A stretch of 64,000 nucleotides of DNA from Paracoccus sp. (in: a-proteobacteria) (GTDB lineage Bacteria; Pseudomonadota; Alphaproteobacteria; Rhodobacterales; Rhodobacteraceae): contig JAUNTZ010000009.1 of the NCBI GenBank assembly GCA_030538425.1, positions 1 to 64,000 on the forward strand, read 5' to 3'. The notes under the pieces were generated by a model. That model saw only the letters and a program-made list of their open reading frames with translations, ran no database searches and was not told where the DNA came from. This document shows, in pieces, positions 61,388 to 64,000 of this stretch (its first letter is position 1; each line of letters opens with the position of its first letter). The position numbers and the translations under genes are program-made.

Positions 61388-64000
61388 ATGAGTCGCCCCG
61401 CTACCCTGCCCCTTTCCCCCGTCTTTGCCACGCTACGCGAGGCCGCCCGCGACCGCATCCTGATCCTTGATGGCGCGATGGGCACGCAGATTCAGGCGCT
61501 TGGCCTGTCGGAAAGCGATTTTGCGGGCTGCGGCTGCGCGCATCATTCGGACCATCCGCAGCAGGGTAATAACGACATGCTCAACCTCACGCGGCCCGAC
61601 GCGATTGAGGAGATCCACTTTCGCTATGCCATGGCGGGCGCGGATATTGTTGAGACGAACACATTTTCCTCGACCATCATCGCGCAGGCCGATTACGGGA
61701 TGGAGGCGGCGGTCTATGACCTGAACTTTCACGGCGCGCGACTGGCCCGCGCCGCGTTGGACCGCGCCGAGGCGAAGGACGGGCGCCGCCGCTTTGTCGC
61801 GGGGGCGCTTGGCCCGACCAACCGCACCGCCTCGATCAGCCCGGACGTGAACAATCCGGGCTATCGTGCCGTCACCTTTGACCAGCTTCGCGCGGCCTAT
61901 GCGCAGCAGGTCGGCGCGCTGATGGATGGCGGGGCCGATCTGATCCTGATTGAGACGATCTTTGACACGCTGAACGCCAAGGCCGCGATTTTCGCCTGCG
62001 AACAGGTCTTTGACGAAAAGGGCCTGCGCCTGCCGGTGATGATTTCCGGCACCATCACCGATGCTTCGGGGCGCACGCTGACCGGGCAGACGCCGACGGC
62101 CTTCTGGCACTCGGTCCGCCATGCCGCGCCGCTGACCATCGGGCTGAACTGCGCGCTTGGGGCCGAGGCGATGCGCCCGCATCTGGCCGAGATCTCGGAC
62201 GTGGCCGACACGCTTGTCTGCGCCTATCCGAATGCGGGCCTGCCCAATGAGATGGGCCAATATGACGAGACCCCCGCCCAGATGGCCGCCCAGATCGAGG
62301 GCTTCGCGCGTGAGGGTCTGGTCAATATCGTGGGCGGCTGCTGTGGCTCGACGCCCGAACATATCCGGGCCATTGCCGAGGCGGTGAAGGATCTGCCCCC
62401 GCGCGTCGTGCCCGAAATCGCCCCCGCCCTGCGTCTCTCGGGGCTGGAGCCGTTTACCAAGACCGACGCCATCCCCTTCGTGAACGTGGGTGAGCGCACC
62501 AACGTCACCGGCAGCGCCCGGTTCCGCAAGCTGATTACCGCGGGCGATTACGCCGCCGCTTTGGACGTGGCCCGCGATCAGGTCGAAAACGGCGCGCAGA
62601 TCATCGACATCAACATGGATGAGGGGTTGATCGATTCCGCCGCCGTCATGGTCGAATATCTGAACCTGATTGCGTCCGAACCCGATATTGCCCGCGTGCC
62701 CGTCATGATCGACAGCTCCAAATGGGAGGTGATCGAGGCCGGGCTGCAATGCGTGCAGGGCAAGGCAGTGGTCAACTCGATCAGTCTCAAGGAAGGCGAG
62801 GACGCCTTTCTGCACCATGCCCGGCTGTGCCGCATGTATGGCGCGGCGGTCGTGGTCATGGCCTTTGACGAGACCGGGCAGGCCGATACAGAAAACCGCA
62901 AGGTCGAAATCTGCACCCGCGCCTATGAGTTGCTGACCGGGATCGGCTTTCCGCCCGAAGACATCATCTTCGACCCAAATATCTTTGCCGTCGCCACCGG
63001 CATCGAGGAACACGACAATTACGGCAATGATTTCATCAACGCGACCCGCCGGATCGTGCAGACGCTGCCGCATGTCCATGTCTCGGGCGGGGTGTCGAAC
63101 CTGTCCTTCAGCTTTCGCGGCAACGAACCCGTGCGCGAGGCGATGCATGCCGTCTTTCTGTATCACGCCATTCAGGCGGGCATGGATATGGGCATCGTCA
63201 ATGCGGGCCAGTTGGCGGTTTACGATCAGATCGACCCCGAACTGCGCGAGGCTTGCGAAGATGTCGTCCTGAACCGCCGCACTGACGCAACCGAGCGCCT
63301 GCTGGATCTGGCCGAGCGTTACAAGGGCCAGGGCGGGGCCACGGCGCGCGAGAAAGACCTGACATGGCGCGAATGGCCGGTCGAAAAGCGGCTGGAACAT
63401 GCGCTTGTCAACGGGATCACCGAATATATCACCGAAGACACCGAAGAGGCCCGCGCGGGTGCCGCGCGCCCGCTGCATGTCATCGAAGGCCCGCTGATGG
63501 CCGGCATGAACGTGGTGGGCGACCTGTTCGGCGCGGGCAAGATGTTCCTGCCGCAGGTGGTCAAATCGGCCCGCGTGATGAAACAGGCCGTGGCCTATCT
63601 GGAACCCTATATGGAGGCCGAAAAGGCCGCATCGGGCGGTGCCCGCGCGGCGGGTCGGGTGCTGATGGCGACGGTGAAGGGCGATGTGCATGATATTGGC
63701 AAGAATATCGTCGGCGTCGTTCTGGCCTGCAACAATTACGAGATCATCGACCTTGGCGTGATGGTGCCCGCGAACCGCATCCTTGAGGTGGCCCGCGAAC
63801 AGAAGGTCGATGTGATCGGGCTTTCTGGTCTGATCACCCCCTCGCTTGACGAAATGGTGCATGTCGCCTCCGAGATGAAGCGTGAGGGGCTGGACATTCC
63901 CTTGCTGATCGGCGGGGCGACCACCAGCCGGGTTCATACAGCGGTGAAGATCAGCCCGCGTTTCGACAAGACCGTCTATGTCACCGATGCCAGCCGCGCG
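61388..64000 (+). CDS. metH: Cobalamin-dependent methionine synthase, 5' part
   Basis: 871 codons present, open at the right edge; full MetH is about 1230 aa. Starts [20 protein letters not shown] with a GAGGAAG ribosome-binding site. Order of domains: homocysteine-binding module ([20 protein letters not shown]; zinc ligands including [15 protein letters not shown] and [15 protein letters not shown]); methyltetrahydrofolate-binding pterin module ([37 protein letters not shown]); the cap ([20 protein letters not shown]) and the B12-binding [20 protein letters not shown] with the cobalt-ligating His in DxHxxG. The AdoMet-activation domain lies beyond the window. It methylates homocysteine to methionine. 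Confidence 0.97.
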   Translation, partial: MSRPATLPLSPVFATLREAARDRILILDGAMGTQIQALGLSESDFAGCGCAHHSDHPQQGNNDMLNLTRPDAIEEIHFRYAMAGADIVETNTFSSTIIAQADYGMEAAVYDLNFHGARLARAALDRAEAKDGRRRFVAGALGPTNRTASISPDVNNPGYRAVTFDQLRAAYAQQVGALMDGGADLILIETIFDTLNAKAAIFACEQVFDEKGLRLPVMISGTITDASGRTLTGQTPTAFWHSVRHAAPLTIGLNCALGAEAMRPHLAEISDVADTLVCAYPNAGLPNEMGQYDETPAQMAAQIEGFAREGLVNIVGGCCGSTPEHIRAIAEAVKDLPPRVVPEIAPALRLSGLEPFTKTDAIPFVNVGERTNVTGSARFRKLITAGDYAAALDVARDQVENGAQIIDINMDEGLIDSAAVMVEYLNLIASEPDIARVPVMIDSSKWEVIEAGLQCVQGKAVVNSISLKEGEDAFLHHARLCRMYGAAVVVMAFDETGQADTENRKVEICTRAYELLTGIGFPPEDIIFDPNIFAVATGIEEHDNYGNDFINATRRIVQTLPHVHVSGGVSNLSFSFRGNEPVREAMHAVFLYHAIQAGMDMGIVNAGQLAVYDQIDPELREACEDVVLNRRTDATERLLDLAERYKGQGGATAREKDLTWREWPVEKRLEHALVNGITEYITEDTEEARAGAARPLHVIEGPLMAGMNVVGDLFGAGKMFLPQVVKSARVMKQAVAYLEPYMEAEKAASGGARAAGRVLMATVKGDVHDIGKNIVGVVLACNNYEIIDLGVMVPANRILEVAREQKVDVIGLSGLITPSLDEMVHVASEMKREGLDIPLLIGGATTSRVHTAVKISPRFDKTVYVTDASRA

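Noticed and set aside
61433..63937. 834-aa open frame on the minus strand opposite metH
   Set aside because: The plus strand reads a complete run of MetH domains; the antisense frame is rich in His, Arg and Gln with no recognisable motif.

Overview
The window is high-GC DNA from an alphaproteobacterium, most likely a member of the Rhodobacteraceae (Paracoccus/Rhodobacter/Rhodovulum-like). This rests on the gene families and local orders (mutM next to ubiE-ubiB, dxs-ispA-xseB with an HDAC-like gene, XpaC, DUF1289, DUF2478), on codon use, and on a short dispersed sequence of a type I recall from Rhodobacterales. The species cannot be named from sequence alone.

Layout. 1-3026: partial LOG-family gene, dapD, a GNAT acetyltransferase, a LacI-type repressor and tRNA-Arg(CCT). 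3027-9915: an accessory segment next to the tRNA with an Imm26-like pseudogene, a complete type II-C CRISPR-Cas system (tracrRNA on the minus strand, cas9, cas1, cas2, and a 14-repeat array) and then the truncated 3' end of an SDR gene. 10156-14398: acyl-CoA catabolic operon (alcohol dehydrogenase, acyl-CoA dehydrogenase, CoA-transferase, MaoC-like hydratase). 14402-22383: GntR regulator, peptide ABC transporter and gamma-glutamyltransferase on the minus strand. 22500-33310: housekeeping and mixed genes (AI-2E permease, carboxy(nor)spermidine pathway, peroxiredoxin, recQ, yggT, thioesterase, truA, xpaC, tRNA-Gly(TCC), DUF1289). 33311-43205: a decayed insertion-sequence region with an AT-rich cell-surface cargo (PP-loop ATPase-like protein, two-domain glycosyltransferase, methyltransferase-like proteins) between IS5, IS3, IS110 and IS66 remnants. 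43207-47134: wecC, wecB and a second glycosyltransferase. 47479-64000: core genes (fmt, mutM, ubiE, ubiB, dxs, ispA, xseB, maeB, tusA-like, metH).

How the parts work together. The CRISPR locus looks complete and self-contained: Cas9 keeps its RuvC and HNH residues, Cas1 keeps its metal ligands, cas1 and cas2 overlap, and a tracrRNA with promoter, anti-repeat, nexus hairpin and UNCG-capped terminator hairpin can be read about 370 bp upstream of cas9 on the opposite strand. The minus-strand peptide cluster reads as uptake of gamma-glutamyl peptides or glutathione followed by intracellular hydrolysis. The 34.6-47.1 kb region makes UDP-ManNAc uronate (WecB, WecC) and contains glycosyltransferases and modifying enzymes for a surface glycan; its AT-rich half appears horizontally acquired.

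The less expected observations are the tracrRNA, array signals that disagree about polarity, a 32-bp element placed just 3' of genes in sense orientation (six copies), a dyad just before the cas1 start, and an SGGxDS protein of unknown function in the glycan locus.
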